A stretch of 64,000 nucleotides of DNA from Ailanthus altissimus (taxonomy: Eukaryota > Streptophyta > Magnoliopsida > Sapindales > Simaroubaceae), in the NCBI GenBank assembly GCA_946807835.1, contig OX327706.1:21937001-22001000 (forward strand), read 5' to 3'. Positions 63,978-64,000 of the stretch are shown piece by piece. A program made the translations under genes and the position numbers. The first letter of the stretch is position 1; each line of letters opens with the position of its first letter. The notes under the pieces are model-generated. The model was not told the DNA's origin. It did no database searches and saw nothing but the letters and a program-made list of their open reading frames with translations.

Positions 63978-64000
63978 GGTGGGGGAGAATGTCACGCCCC
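63978..64000 (+). other. Polypurine tract and start of 3' LTR
   Basis: GGTGGGGGAGAA (63978-63989) primes plus-strand DNA. TG at 63990-63991 opens the 3' LTR, which continues beyond the window. Confidence 0.85.

Larger units (their letters stand above)
60831..64000 (+). mobile_element. Chromodomain Ty3-gypsy element, internally deleted
   Basis: The 5' LTR (60831-61438), primer site (61441-61452), gag, protease, integrase tail with chromodomain, polypurine tract and the first bases of the 3' LTR (from 63990) are present. The internal region is only 2.55 kb because RT, RNase H and the integrase core are missing. The 3' LTR runs out of the window, so age and target duplication cannot be read. 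Confidence 0.9.

Noticed and set aside
62034..63995. Numerous minus-strand frames at the right end
   Set aside because: All are mirror frames of the gypsy gag, protease and chromodomain sequence.

Overview
The window is nuclear DNA of a flowering plant, most likely a eudicot. The base composition is AT-rich, the genes have many short exons with GT-AG introns, and all three plant LTR-element types plus a LINE are present. The species cannot be fixed from the sequence. HSFB1, the chlorophyll-catabolite gene RCCR and a centrin lie in the same order as Arabidopsis At4g36990, At4g37000 and At4g37010, with a CYP707A gene between the last two.

Left third (1-30.3 kb) is nested transposon sequence. 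A decayed Ty1-copia element with 2.4-kb LTRs (906-8727, TSD GTAAG) lies next to two Ty3-gypsy LTR copies. A dead MULE transposase (9880-11776 and 16882-16976) is split inside its SWIM zinc finger by a young, complete LTR retrotransposon (11777-16880). That element has 784-bp LTRs differing at 5 positions, TSD TATAT, a tRNA-iMet primer site and a polypurine tract, but no gag-pol. Instead it carries, antisense, an intact intronless LOG-type gene (cytokinin-activating enzyme family) with its own TATA box, and a second 347-codon ORF. Further right are a tandem duplication, a terminal-inverted-repeat element with a GC-rich passenger, and a dead copia element interrupted by a solo LTR (26691-29116, TSD CAAAG).

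Middle (32-57 kb) is the gene block, all on the + strand. HSFB1 (32804-34961) is a repressor-class heat-shock factor with two overlapping upstream ORFs, the second matching the conserved HSFB1/TBF1 peptide uORF. RCCR (37269-43916) is a pseudogene with three frameshifts and a 5.7-kb intron holding a copia LTR, a dead LINE and a solo LTR nested in the LINE. CYP707A (46752-50896, nine exons, 466 aa) is an intact ABA 8'-hydroxylase. Centrin (54880-57175, seven coding exons, 170 aa) is intact and its first coding exon is only the ATG.

Right end (57-64 kb) has degenerate tandem arrays and a chromodomain-type Ty3-gypsy element (60831 to beyond the window). That element has lost its reverse transcriptase and most of its integrase but keeps gag, protease and chromodomain remnants.

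The intact host genes relate to heat and immune signalling (HSFB1), ABA breakdown (CYP707A), the cytoskeleton or DNA repair (centrin) and possibly cytokinin activation (the transposon-borne LOG).
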